DNA of 13,859 bases from positions 1 through 13,859 of the forward strand of contig CAIWFP010000464.1 of the NCBI GenBank assembly GCA_903911985.1, in the 5' to 3' direction. Every line of letters begins with the position of its first letter. The first letter of the stretch is position 1. Of this stretch, positions 7,473-13,286 are shown one piece after another. The notes under the pieces were generated by a model. The model ran no database searches, was not told the origin of the DNA, and worked only from the letters and a program-made list of their open reading frames with translations. Source of the DNA: an uncultured Sphingomonadales bacterium. GTDB taxonomy: Bacteria; Pseudomonadota; Alphaproteobacteria; Sphingomonadales; Sphingomonadaceae. Both the position numbers and the translations under genes were made by a program.

Positions 7473-7921
7473 AGCCGAAAGTGCAGCCGTTGGGGGCAGC
7501 AATCGCCCGCGAACGCCGGGATGGCGGCCAGGTCAAGCTGTCCACCTTCATCCCGCTGAAGATCAGGAAGCGCGGCGCCAGCAAGGTGGTGGTGCGGCCA
7601 GATGGGGCGGTCGAGTCGCCGGGCAAGGTCGCCACACAGATCGACCAGCCCTTGCTGGTGGCACTGACGCGGGCCTTCTACTGGCAGCAACTGCTCGACG
7701 ATGGTGTGGTCGGCAGTGGGAGCGAAATCGCCCAGCGCGAAGGCCTGCACCACTCGACGGTCAACGAACTGCTGCGGCTGACGCTGCTGGAGCCCGCCGT
7801 CATCCAGAGCATCCTGGCCGGGCAGCAGCCCCGGTGCATGAGCCTGCTGTGGTTTCAGCGGAACCCGCTGCCGACCGACTGGGCGGCGCAGCGGGAGGTG
7901 GTGGCGGGGTTCGACGCCTGA
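7469..7921 (+). CDS. Helix-turn-helix protein following the recombinase, 150 aa
   Basis: The ATG overlaps the recombinase TGA (ATGA) and GGAGG lies just upstream, so it is translationally coupled. The N-terminal 50 residues are basic (IARERRDGGQVKLSTFIPLK) with a KRGASKVVVRPDG segment. Residues about 83-117, GSEIAQREGLHHSTVNELLR followed by LTLLEPAVIQSILAG, fit a helix-turn-helix. Short HTH proteins with this 'IA.REG....V...L.L..L.P.I...IL.G' spacing commonly accompany DUF2924-linked recombinases. A DNA-binding accessory to recombination or a regulator of the cassette is the likeliest role. The gene ends five bases from the convergent zinc-ribbon gene, with no terminator hairpin visible between them. 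Confidence 0.75.
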   Translation: MKPKVQPLGAAIARERRDGGQVKLSTFIPLKIRKRGASKVVVRPDGAVESPGKVATQIDQPLLVALTRAFYWQQLLDDGVVGSGSEIAQREGLHHSTVNELLRLTLLEPAVIQSILAGQQPRCMSLLWFQRNPLPTDWAAQREVVAGFDA

Positions 7922-7926
7922 CCGAG

Positions 7927-8154
7927 TTACGAGCCCTCGATGACCCGTGCCACATCACTGCGGCATTCGGCGCACTTGCCCACCAGCAGCAAGTCGCCAC
8001 CCTTGATGGTGCCGCTGAAATTGGTGATCGTGGTTTCGTGACGGCACTGGCCGCACCAGACGTTGGACAGCAGCCGCTGGCGAATGTCGGCAGGGATGGA
8101 CTCCCAGCGCTGGCGGGCCGGCTTGGTAAAAGTGGGCAGTGATTCGATGGTCAT
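7927..8154 (-). CDS. Small two-CxxC zinc-ribbon protein, third gene of the TA operon
   Basis: A 75-residue protein with CGQC (34-37) and CAEC (61-64), spaced like a classical zinc ribbon with a beta-hairpin between (ITNFSGTIKGGDLLLVGK). The N-terminal third is helical (ARQRWESIPADIRQRLLSNV). The ATG lies three bases after the stop of the GNAT toxin, so it is part of the same transcript, although its own ribosome binding site is weak and coupling is likely. TacAT-type loci usually have two genes; a third with a zinc ribbon is less usual. It could bind nucleic acid, modulate the toxin, or be unrelated cargo. The function is not known; the coding call rests on the paired CxxC and the tight spacing. 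Confidence 0.72.
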   Translation of the reverse strand: MTIESLPTFTKPARQRWESIPADIRQRLLSNVWCGQCRHETTITNFSGTIKGGDLLLVGKCAECRSDVARVIEGS

Positions 8155-8157
8155 GGT

Positions 8158-8658
8158 TCAGCGGACCCAGCGACGGGCGTCCTTCAAGAGCAGCAACAAT
8201 TGCTGTTCGCGCAGCGGTGACGCGATGAACCCGAACCGGGTGTAGAACCTCGCCGCTTCTTCATCGATGGGGTGGGTCAGCATGGCACGGATGCCGGCCT
8301 GTTCGGCAATCAGCATCGTGCGGCGAATCGCGTCCTGCAGCAGGCCAAAGCCTATCCCTCGCCCCTGGTCCACCACCGAGACAGCGAGCCTCGCCAGAAT
8401 CACCACCGGCAACGGGTATTGCCCCATCCCCTTGCGAATGCGCTCCGGCGCCTCCAGCGTGTCGACTTGTCCCACGGTCAGGCTAAAGTAGCCCGCCACG
8501 CGGCCATCGTCCTCGGCAACGACAAAGGTCTTGGCCGAGCCACTGCCCTGCGCCTGGCGGGCGTGGCGCAACAGCCAGTCATTCAACGCGGGCTTGCCGC
8601 AATCAAAACCTTCCAGCCGATGCTGCGCGGCCAGAGGCTCCGGTGCGCGCAACGTCAC
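8158..8658 (-). CDS. tacT: GNAT-family toxin, TacT/AtaT-like
   Basis: A 166-residue GCN5-related N-acetyltransferase of the type II toxin class, which acetylates the amino group of charged tRNA and stops translation. Visible marks are the family opening FDCGKPALNDWLLRHA (18-33), a central YFSLTVGQV, the acetyl-CoA loop QGRGIGFGLL (98-107) and the C-terminal FYTRFGF with the likely catalytic Y139. Length is typical. Its ATG overlaps the antitoxin stop by four bases, the standard antitoxin-first coupled order. The HPIDEEAARFY segment (129-139) is close to the usual form. TacT versus AtaT specificity for particular tRNAs cannot be decided by eye. The family call is strong. Confidence 0.9.
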   Translation of the reverse strand: MTLRAPEPLAAQHRLEGFDCGKPALNDWLLRHARQAQGSGSAKTFVVAEDDGRVAGYFSLTVGQVDTLEAPERIRKGMGQYPLPVVILARLAVSVVDQGRGIGFGLLQDAIRRTMLIAEQAGIRAMLTHPIDEEAARFYTRFGFIASPLREQQLLLLLKDARRWVR

Positions 8659-8948
8659 TTCGTATCCCAGGGCGCCTTGCGGGCAAACAGATCACGCAAA
8701 CCCTCATTGGCCTGTTCGGGGCGATCCAGCAGATCCATCAGGGCCTGGTACTGGCTACCCGAGACCATGAACAACCGCTGATCGAGCAGGGTCTGCTCGG
8801 CGGCCAGGCACGCGCTGTCGAGGATGAAGTCGGTCAGCGATTTGTGGGCCACCTCGGCGGCACGGCGCAGCACCACCTCCTGTTCGGGGGTAGCGCGCAG
8901 CCCAAGTCGGGCAGAACGGGCGGAAGGCGACGATGCAACGGCAGTCAT
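8655..8948 (-). CDS. tacA: DUF1778/TacA-family ribbon-helix-helix antitoxin
   Basis: A 97-residue antitoxin. The N-terminal ribbon-helix-helix begins after a Ser/Ala-rich leader: ARLGLRATPEQEVVLRRAAE, then AHKSLTDFILDSACLAAEQTL. This is the DUF1778 pattern that dimerises and binds the operator. The C-terminal tail (FMVSGSQYQALMDLLDRPEQ, then ANEGLRDLFARKAPW) is the toxin-wrapping region. AGAGG lies a few bases before the ATG. Direct repeats 15 to 40 bases upstream are plausible binding sites for the antitoxin-toxin complex (conditional autoregulation). It is the first gene of a three-gene operon. Confidence 0.9.
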   Translation of the reverse strand: MTAVASSPSARSARLGLRATPEQEVVLRRAAEVAHKSLTDFILDSACLAAEQTLLDQRLFMVSGSQYQALMDLLDRPEQANEGLRDLFARKAPWDTK

Positions 8949-8962
8949 GGCAGCACCTCTTT

Positions 8963-8993
8963 TGTTAGATCAACTGCCGCAATGTTAGTACAA
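8963..8993 (-). promoter_or_regulatory. Operator/promoter region of the TA operon
   Basis: On the plus strand TGTTAGATCAA starts at 8963 and TGTTAGTACAA at 8983: nine of eleven bases are identical and they are offset by 20 bases, about two helical turns. This fits side-by-side binding of ribbon-helix-helix dimers on one face of the DNA. On the minus strand TTGTAC (8993-8988) is a possible -35 and GATCTA (8971-8966) a weak -10 at a 16-base spacing. The repeats are seen; the promoter is a guess. Confidence 0.5.
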
Positions 8994-9221
8994 GTGACGC
9001 ACGCCGTCTAGTTGCGGTGGTGACCGGCGGCCTTGGTTGACGATGAACCGACGCGCGTAAGTTGTTGATTTTGCTAGGCCACCATCTGCGCCTACCCGCA
9101 GGCCAAACGGAGAACAGAGACGGCTATGGACCGAGAATGTGGCCGATTTCAGGCGTTTCGGCTGACAACCACCCGCAGCACAGGTGGCCGGAACCCCGCG
9201 TGGTGCGGGGATTTCAGGCAA
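8994..9221. other. Gene-poor stretch between TA operon and terminator
   Basis: No convincing gene on either strand; the open frames here are low-complexity and lack family resemblance. It holds a perfect six-base hairpin, CCCCGC (9194-9199) and GCGGGG (9205-9210) with a GTGGT loop, and an exact ten-base direct repeat GATTTCAGGC at 9145-9154 and 9210-9219. The function of either is unclear. Confidence 0.4.
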
Positions 9222-9253
9222 GAAAAAGGGCCCGGAGATGAGTCCGAGCCCTT
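9222..9253 (-). terminator. Strong Rho-independent terminator, minus strand
   Basis: Read on the minus strand, AAGGGCTCGGA and TCCGGGCCCTT form an 11-bp stem with a single T-G pair around the six-base loop CTCATC, followed by a TTTTTCTT tail (counting the two stem-terminal Ts). It lies directly after the CCA-ended tRNA/tmRNA-like fragment, as expected for a stable-RNA gene end, and shields the TA operon from transcription arriving from the right. Confidence 0.8.
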
Positions 9254-9258
9254 GTGTA

Positions 9259-9292
9259 TGGTGGCGGAACACGGAACCGAACCCGCGTCCGC
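9259..9292 (-). other. tmRNA/tRNA-like 3'-end fragment, candidate att scar
   Basis: On the minus strand GGACGCGGGTTCGGTTCC resembles the conserved T-arm of bacterial tmRNA (usually GGACGCGGGTTCGATTCC), and the fragment ends in GCCACCA right before a terminator. The pairing is broken, however: the 3' side reads CCGTG instead of CCCGC, and no matching 5' acceptor strand is found upstream. It is therefore not an intact RNA gene. Integrases that use stable-RNA 3' ends leave such fragments, so this is probably a decayed attachment site. I see no second copy in the window. Confidence 0.42.
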
Positions 9293-9294
9293 GT

Positions 9295-9507
9295 TTATAG
9301 CCAAATAGTACCGTATTGGCCTTGAGGACATGGATTAGAGAAAATGGGCATTTCGTTGCCGCTTTCTCCCTGCCAAATTGACCAGGCCAAGTCGAACAAC
9401 TTGCCGGCCAATTCAGCAGACGTCACGTCGCGACCAGCCCCATCAATGACTGGCCATCTGGCGTGCGGATGGGGAACGGTTGCCAACTTGATTCGGTCGC
9501 GCGTCAA
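9295..9507 (-). CDS. Possible small protein, 70 aa, TTG start
   Basis: The frame opens at a TTG with GGAG seven bases before it and ends just before the tRNA-like fragment. The product (VTSAELAGKLFDLAWSIWQG in the middle, then NEMPIFSNPCPQGQYGTIWL at the end) has a protein-like composition and one amphipathic helix, but I recognise no family. It is divergent from the HTH gene at 9540, with only 32 bases between the start codons, and its ribosome binding site is one arm of an inverted repeat whose other arm serves the HTH gene. The shared arrangement is the best argument for its being real. No promoter is evident, and it may be spurious. Confidence 0.35.
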   Translation of the reverse strand: MTRDRIKLATVPHPHARWPVIDGAGRDVTSAELAGKLFDLAWSIWQGESGNEMPIFSNPCPQGQYGTIWL

Positions 9508-9536
9508 TTCATAACTCCATCAACCAAAGGAGTTAT
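9488..9536 (+). promoter_or_regulatory. Promoter/operator with inverted repeat carrying both RBSs
   Basis: ATAACTCC (9511-9518) and GGAGTTAT (9529-9536) are perfect 8-base inverted arms around ATCAACCAAA. On the plus strand the right arm holds the GGAG for the ATG at 9540; on the minus strand the left arm holds the GGAG for the TTG at 9507. TTGATT (9488-9493) and CATAAC (9510-9515), 16 apart, could be a plus-strand promoter whose -10 overlaps the left arm. The repeat may be a repressor site, or an mRNA hairpin hiding the ribosome binding site. The arms are certain; the promoter is tentative. Confidence 0.55.
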
Positions 9537-9539
9537 GTC

Positions 9540-9938
9540 ATGGAAAAACTTGTCCTGTCAGAAATCGAATTGGCTCAACACTGGGGCATTAGCCCAAAAA
9601 CTTTGCAACGCTGGCGTAGCGAAGGCCGTGGTCCTTACTACCTCAAATTGTCGAAGCGAGTGGTTTATCCATTGGCTGAAGTTCGGGCCTACGAACACAG
9701 CGCGCTCCACGCGTCGACGTCGGAAAGAGCGAATGGTCAATCGCCGGCATCACGCTCAAATCTGGTAACGGCAAAGGAGGCGGCTATCGCGACCAGCCTT
9801 CCCGCCTACATGTTCAGCAACAAGCGAATTCGTGAGGCGGTCGACATGCCCTGCGTGCAAATCAACTCATCCCTGCGATTCAATCTGGAGGAGGTCATGA
9901 AATGGGCTAGTCGCAGGTCGGCCGAATCTGATGAGTAA
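9540..9938 (+). CDS. Excisionase/AlpA-like DNA-binding protein, possible tandem HTH
   Basis: A 132-residue protein. The N-terminal domain (about 4-52), VLSEIELAQHWGISPKTLQR then KLSKRVVYPLAEVRAYE, is the winged HTH_17/MerR-like fold found in excisionases and AlpA-type activators. A Ser/Ala-rich linker follows. The C-terminal half (about 76-125), LVTAKEAAIATSLPAYMFSN then INSSLRFNLEEVMKWASRR, repeats the same order of elements: an AKEAA helix, a turn, and a beta-hairpin ending in F.LEEV..W. It may be a second, diverged copy. GGAG seven bases upstream fixes the start. It probably regulates or directs an integrative element, or represses its own promoter at the adjacent inverted repeat. Lower GC than the genes to its left. 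Confidence 0.78.
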   Translation: MEKLVLSEIELAQHWGISPKTLQRWRSEGRGPYYLKLSKRVVYPLAEVRAYEHSALHASTSERANGQSPASRSNLVTAKEAAIATSLPAYMFSNKRIREAVDMPCVQINSSLRFNLEEVMKWASRRSAESDE

Positions 9939-10010
9939 CGCATGAACCGCCAGTAAGTGCGCGCTGGCACGCTGACCTGTTTCAAATCAACGTGTCGTAT
10001 GAGCAACAAC

Positions 10011-10035
10011 GCCGTCGCCTTCAAAAAGCGACGGC
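10011..10035. terminator. Perfect hairpin at the convergent gene ends
   Basis: GCCGTCGC (10011-10018) and GCGACGGC (10028-10035) form a perfect 8-bp stem with a nine-base loop that contains the stop codon of the XRE-ImmA gene. The T-run falls in the loop on the minus strand rather than after the stem, so it is not a canonical Rho-independent terminator. It may still limit read-through or protect the 3' end. Confidence 0.4.
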
Positions 10036-11112
10036 AGACTGGGCAGCAGCGTCCACCAGTTCCAGTTGCCTTTCCGCATGAAAGCGCATCGCGGGGATAC
10101 CCAGTAGTTCCGCAGCCTTTGATTCTGAAACGTACTGCTCGCCCAAGGCTCGATATACCAGTTGTTCAAACAGTCGCGGGATTTCGCGTGCAACCGGATC
10201 GCCAGGTTCCTGCTTGCGCCACCCCTTCGCCGAAAACAATTTCAACAGCGACGAATGGGCAGCTTCCGTAATGACGTTGCATTGTTTCGCGCGCAGCAGC
10301 CACCCAGCCATGCTCAAACCAAATGCGTGCTTCAACGCATACAGTTCTCGCCACTCAACGTGATGGCGGTTTTGGCCAAGGTTTTGTACCACAGCGGCCA
10401 TCGGTGCCAAAAATGCGCCAGCGAAATGATCACGGGCCTTTTCCACCTCGAGGTCGGCGCCTAGGCGCCCAGCGAGCAGCATGTGACCAAGTTCATGTGC
10501 CAAGGTAAAGCGCTGACGATCGCCCGGCCAATGGGACGACACAACCACGATCGGATAGGTGCGTCCATCGGATGTCCGAGCGGTCGCTGTTAATCCAGAA
10601 AAACCTGGGTTGTCTTCATCAACGACGATCACTAGCAGACCAAGTGTCTCCAACGTATCTGTCAGGTCACCGATCGGATTGAGTCCGAGTTTCCATGTGT
10701 CACGTACCTGATCGGCAAAAGCCTCAAGCTCTTCTGGCGCATTGATGTGCTGAGGTAACCCTGCCGGCGATTCAAACTGCAGAATGGGCGATTCAGGGAA
10801 GAACCCCAGCAACTCGACCCGCTTCTCAATCAGATCCACGACCTTGATCTTGAGCGCTTCTTGCGCGGTCTTGCCGAATGTCGACAGCCGACGAAACTCC
10901 GGCTCCAGCAGTTCCACCTCATGGGTGCGGAAGAAGTACTCAACGCGTATCCCACAAGCCCGCGCCAGCTTGAGAAGCTGCGACGAAGGCGGCGTTATGG
11001 TCCCCTTCTCGTACTTCTGGATCGCCGTGTGTGTAACGCCTACCTGCTCTCCCAAGGCGTCCAGGGTGAGGCCTGCAGCGAGGCGCGCTTGCCGAATGCG
11101 GTTCCTAAGCAT
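10021..11112 (-). CDS. Fused XRE repressor and ImmA/IrrE metallopeptidase
   Basis: A 363-residue fusion. Residues about 4-60 are an XRE/Cro-type helix-turn-helix (IRQARLAAGLTLDALGEQVG, then THTAIQKYEKG). From about 140 the protein is an ImmA/IrrE (COG2856) domain with the zinc-protease motif HELGH at 206-210, in RFTLAHELGHMLLAG, and a downstream KARDHFAGAFLAP that supplies the third ligand region. Such proteins act as repressors whose peptidase half, or an induced change in it, ends repression, as in ICEBs1 ImmR/ImmA and in the DdrO/IrrE damage switch. The ATG is preceded by a GGGGG tract and by an excellent -10 box under a palindrome, suggesting autoregulation. It faces away from the defence operon, which makes it a candidate regulator of that operon. 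Confidence 0.9.
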   Translation of the reverse strand: MLRNRIRQARLAAGLTLDALGEQVGVTHTAIQKYEKGTITPPSSQLLKLARACGIRVEYFFRTHEVELLEPEFRRLSTFGKTAQEALKIKVVDLIEKRVELLGFFPESPILQFESPAGLPQHINAPEELEAFADQVRDTWKLGLNPIGDLTDTLETLGLLVIVVDEDNPGFSGLTATARTSDGRTYPIVVVSSHWPGDRQRFTLAHELGHMLLAGRLGADLEVEKARDHFAGAFLAPMAAVVQNLGQNRHHVEWRELYALKHAFGLSMAGWLLRAKQCNVITEAAHSSLLKLFSAKGWRKQEPGDPVAREIPRLFEQLVYRALGEQYVSESKAAELLGIPAMRFHAERQLELVDAAAQSAVAF

Positions 11113-11128
11113 GACACCCCCATGTAAG

Positions 11129-11173
11129 GTTTAAATTCTACTAAATTATATATAAAATTTAAACTCAATGAAA
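11129..11173 (-). promoter_or_regulatory. Promoter and palindromic operator of the XRE-ImmA gene
   Basis: On the minus strand TTTCAT (11173-11168) and a perfect TATAAT (11150-11145) are 17 bases apart, pointing at the XRE-ImmA start. GTTTAAATT (11129-11137) and AATTTAAAC (11156-11164) are perfect 9-base inverted arms 18 bases apart that bracket the -10 box. Binding there would block this promoter, the standard layout for an autoregulated XRE repressor. Confidence 0.65.
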
Positions 11174-11280
11174 GACTGGGTGCTGATCAAGCAGTCAAGG
11201 ACCTAACCGACCCTTCGCGCACGTAAATTTGGCGCGGCCGAAGAAGATTGGCTGATACACAAGAAGAATAGAAAAACAGG

Positions 11281-11318
11281 TTGAATTTTTGCAAAAAAAG
11301 AGCAACAATAGCTTTAAT
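11281..11318 (+). promoter_or_regulatory. Candidate promoter of the ATPase-RloB operon
   Basis: AT-rich DNA just upstream of the ATPase gene contains TTGCAA (11289-11294) and TTTAAT (11313-11318) 18 apart, and alternatively TTGAAT (11281-11286) and AACAAT (11304-11309) 17 apart. Either could serve sigma-70. The rest of the 225-base divergent gap shows no further strong repeat. Confidence 0.35.
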
Positions 11319-11337
11319 TTTTCAATTGGGGACGAAA

Positions 11338-12612
11338 ATGCTGGTTGAGTTCAGGGTGACAAACTTCCGATCTTTCCGCGAAGAGCAATGCCTGAGCTTC
11401 TCTGCTTCGGCCCATGACAAGGGGATGGACGACACCCACTGCATCGTCACAAACCATAGCGCAGCGCCAAAGCTAGTGCGCTCGACCGTAATTTATGGTG
11501 CCAATGCGAGCGGAAAGACCAATCTGATCTTTGCGTTGATGACAATGCAGCAACTGATGCTCAATTCCACCCGCATGCTTGAGCCGCAGTACCGTGAGCA
11601 TTACACGCCCTTCCTACTCGATGAAAAGTCACGCAAACTGCCGACTGAGTTGGAAATCATGCTTCTTCTTGATGGCGTTCGCTATCAATATGGCTTCAAG
11701 TTCGACGGCGAAAGAATTTGCTCTGAGTGGCTGCTCGTTTATAAGGCGAGCAAGGCGCAGCGATGGTTTGAATATCACTACAACCCTGAAACGGGCGAAA
11801 ACGACTGGGAACCCTTTTCAGTTCACTTTAAGGGCGAAAAGAAGGGACAGCGCGAACTTTGGAAAGCCAGCACTGCGGCACGTTCTCTGTTCCTGACGCA
11901 GGCGGCGCAGTCGAACAGTCAACTTCTGCAACCACTGTTTAACTGGTTCGCAAATGATTTGATCGTGTTACCGGCCCGCGCTGAATTCAATCTGCTCCCC
12001 ACGCTACAGCGTCTTGAGGACCCCAAATACAAAGATTGGGTGCTGCGACTGATGAACGCTGCCGACATCCACATCAGTGACATCAAGGTAGAAAAGCGAA
12101 AGGGCCAGCAAGTCGAATTCAAACTTGAGCCTGGCAAGCCGCCAGAGCTACGCACATTTGAAGGTGAGCTACCAGATGTAGAGTTTTGCCACACCACGCC
12201 CGACGGCATAGAGCAGTGGTTCGATCGGCGTTTTGAATCTTTCGGCACACAACGGTTACTTGGCTATGCAGCACCGTTGCTGGACGCAATTGAAAATGGC
12301 AAGTTGCTCGTGGTGGATGAATTCGACACCAGCCTGCATCCGCTGCTCACGCGATACATCTTGCGCATGCTGCATAAGCCGCACCTGTCACAAAATGGTG
12401 CTCAACTGTGGATGACTACGCACGACACATCGTTGCTTGACCCCGAATTATTGCGACGCGATCAGGTTTGGTTTGTCGAAAAGAAAAAGGATCAAACTTC
12501 TGAGCTGTACTCCCTGCTCGAGTTTAGCCCTCGAAAGAACGACGCCATTGAGCGTGGATATTTGCAGGGACGTTACGGCGCAGTGCCATTCCTCAGCGAA
12601 TTCTTATTTTGA
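11338..12612 (+). CDS. rloA: RloA/AbiL-type AAA (ABC-like) ATPase, anti-phage
   Basis: A 424-residue cytoplasmic ATPase of the AAA_15/AAA_21 group that pairs with RloB. The start at 11338 (MLVEFRVTNFRSFREEQ) is chosen because this is the normal opening of the family and GGGGA precedes it; an upstream TTG at 11281 would add an unusual leader. Motifs are Walker A GANASGKT (54-61), a signature-like FESFGTQRLL (299-308), Walker B KLLVVDEFD (322-330) with D327 and E328, a D-loop TSLHP, and an H-loop TTHDTSLL with H362. In related two-gene systems (AbiL, PARIS, OLD-like) the ATPase senses a phage protein and releases or activates a TOPRIM-type effector. The next gene's ribosome binding site starts at this stop codon. 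GC content is clearly lower than in the left half of the window. Confidence 0.88.
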   Translation: MLVEFRVTNFRSFREEQCLSFSASAHDKGMDDTHCIVTNHSAAPKLVRSTVIYGANASGKTNLIFALMTMQQLMLNSTRMLEPQYREHYTPFLLDEKSRKLPTELEIMLLLDGVRYQYGFKFDGERICSEWLLVYKASKAQRWFEYHYNPETGENDWEPFSVHFKGEKKGQRELWKASTAARSLFLTQAAQSNSQLLQPLFNWFANDLIVLPARAEFNLLPTLQRLEDPKYKDWVLRLMNAADIHISDIKVEKRKGQQVEFKLEPGKPPELRTFEGELPDVEFCHTTPDGIEQWFDRRFESFGTQRLLGYAAPLLDAIENGKLLVVDEFDTSLHPLLTRYILRMLHKPHLSQNGAQLWMTTHDTSLLDPELLRRDQVWFVEKKKDQTSELYSLLEFSPRKNDAIERGYLQGRYGAVPFLSEFLF

Positions 12613-12620
12613 GGTGTGGC

Positions 12621-13286
12621 ATGCAAGGGAACAACAACAAAAATCGGAAACTTGCCAAAGCACGCCACAAGGCTGAACGCAAGAAGGCCGGCCGTCGCGA
12701 GAGGGGCTCGGCACTATTGGTGTGCGAGGGGAAATGCACGGAGCCGTTTTATTTGCAGGGCCTACTCAAGCATCTGGACATCTCGTCCGCTAGCGTCGAG
12801 ATCATTGAGGGACAGTCAAATAGCAATGCAGTAGCGGTTGTCAACCGAGCACGCCAACGATTTGATCAAGTGCCGCGCGACCGTGTTTTCGTGGTAATCG
12901 ACGCCGAACAGGCCGATCTGCCCAGAGCACTCCAGCAATGCGTAACGCCACTGCAGCGTGAAAACAAGAAAAAGGGACTTCCTGAAGTTCGAATTGAACC
13001 CATTCTAAGCGCGCCATGTTTTGAAGTCTGGCTCCTGTTGCACTTTCGCTTTTGCGACCAACCCTTTAATCATTTTGCCGACGTGCTGCCAGAACTAGAG
13101 GCTAGCCTACCGGATTATCAAAAAAATGACCCCGCCATCTTTCTAAAGGTGGGTGGCGGCGAAGGTTTGGAACGTGCGCTCGTGAATACCGTCCTGCTCA
13201 GAAATGCCCTGACACAGACCGGAGCAATCAGTCCAGCAACCGACATGGATAAACTCATTGAAGCCTTGCGGGCTATCCAAGCATGA
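12621..13286 (+). CDS. rloB: RloB-family TOPRIM-like protein, partner of the ATPase
   Basis: A 221-residue RloB-family protein. After a basic leader (KNRKLAKARHKAERKKAGRR), the family's acidic motif appears as LLVCEGKCTEPFYLQGL with E36 and E41. It is followed by a VFVVIDAEQ strand with D94 and by PCFEVWLLLHF (132-142), the most recognisable RloB signature. E36 and the D94 strand fit a TOPRIM-like metal site, so a nuclease effector is likely but not proven. GAGG overlaps the ATPase stop and sits six bases before the chosen ATG; a start twelve bases upstream, overlapping the ATPase gene, lacks that signal. Its stop overlaps the next start (ATGA). The pair matches the RloAB/AbiL abortive-infection architecture. 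Confidence 0.88.
   Translation: MQGNNNKNRKLAKARHKAERKKAGRRERGSALLVCEGKCTEPFYLQGLLKHLDISSASVEIIEGQSNSNAVAVVNRARQRFDQVPRDRVFVVIDAEQADLPRALQQCVTPLQRENKKKGLPEVRIEPILSAPCFEVWLLLHFRFCDQPFNHFADVLPELEASLPDYQKNDPAIFLKVGGGEGLERALVNTVLLRNALTQTGAISPATDMDKLIEALRAIQA

Noticed and set aside
8985..9272. Minus-strand frame of 95 codons upstream of the TA operon
   Set aside because: It runs through the terminator stem, the hairpin and the TA promoter region, lacks a good start signal and has no recognisable fold.
9259..9292. Intact tRNA or tmRNA gene
   Set aside because: No 5' acceptor strand within the expected distance and the T-stem is mispaired; only a 3' fragment is supported.
10162..10508. Plus-strand frames under the XRE-ImmA gene
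   Set aside because: Antisense shadows; the minus-strand frame has HTH and HELGH motifs.
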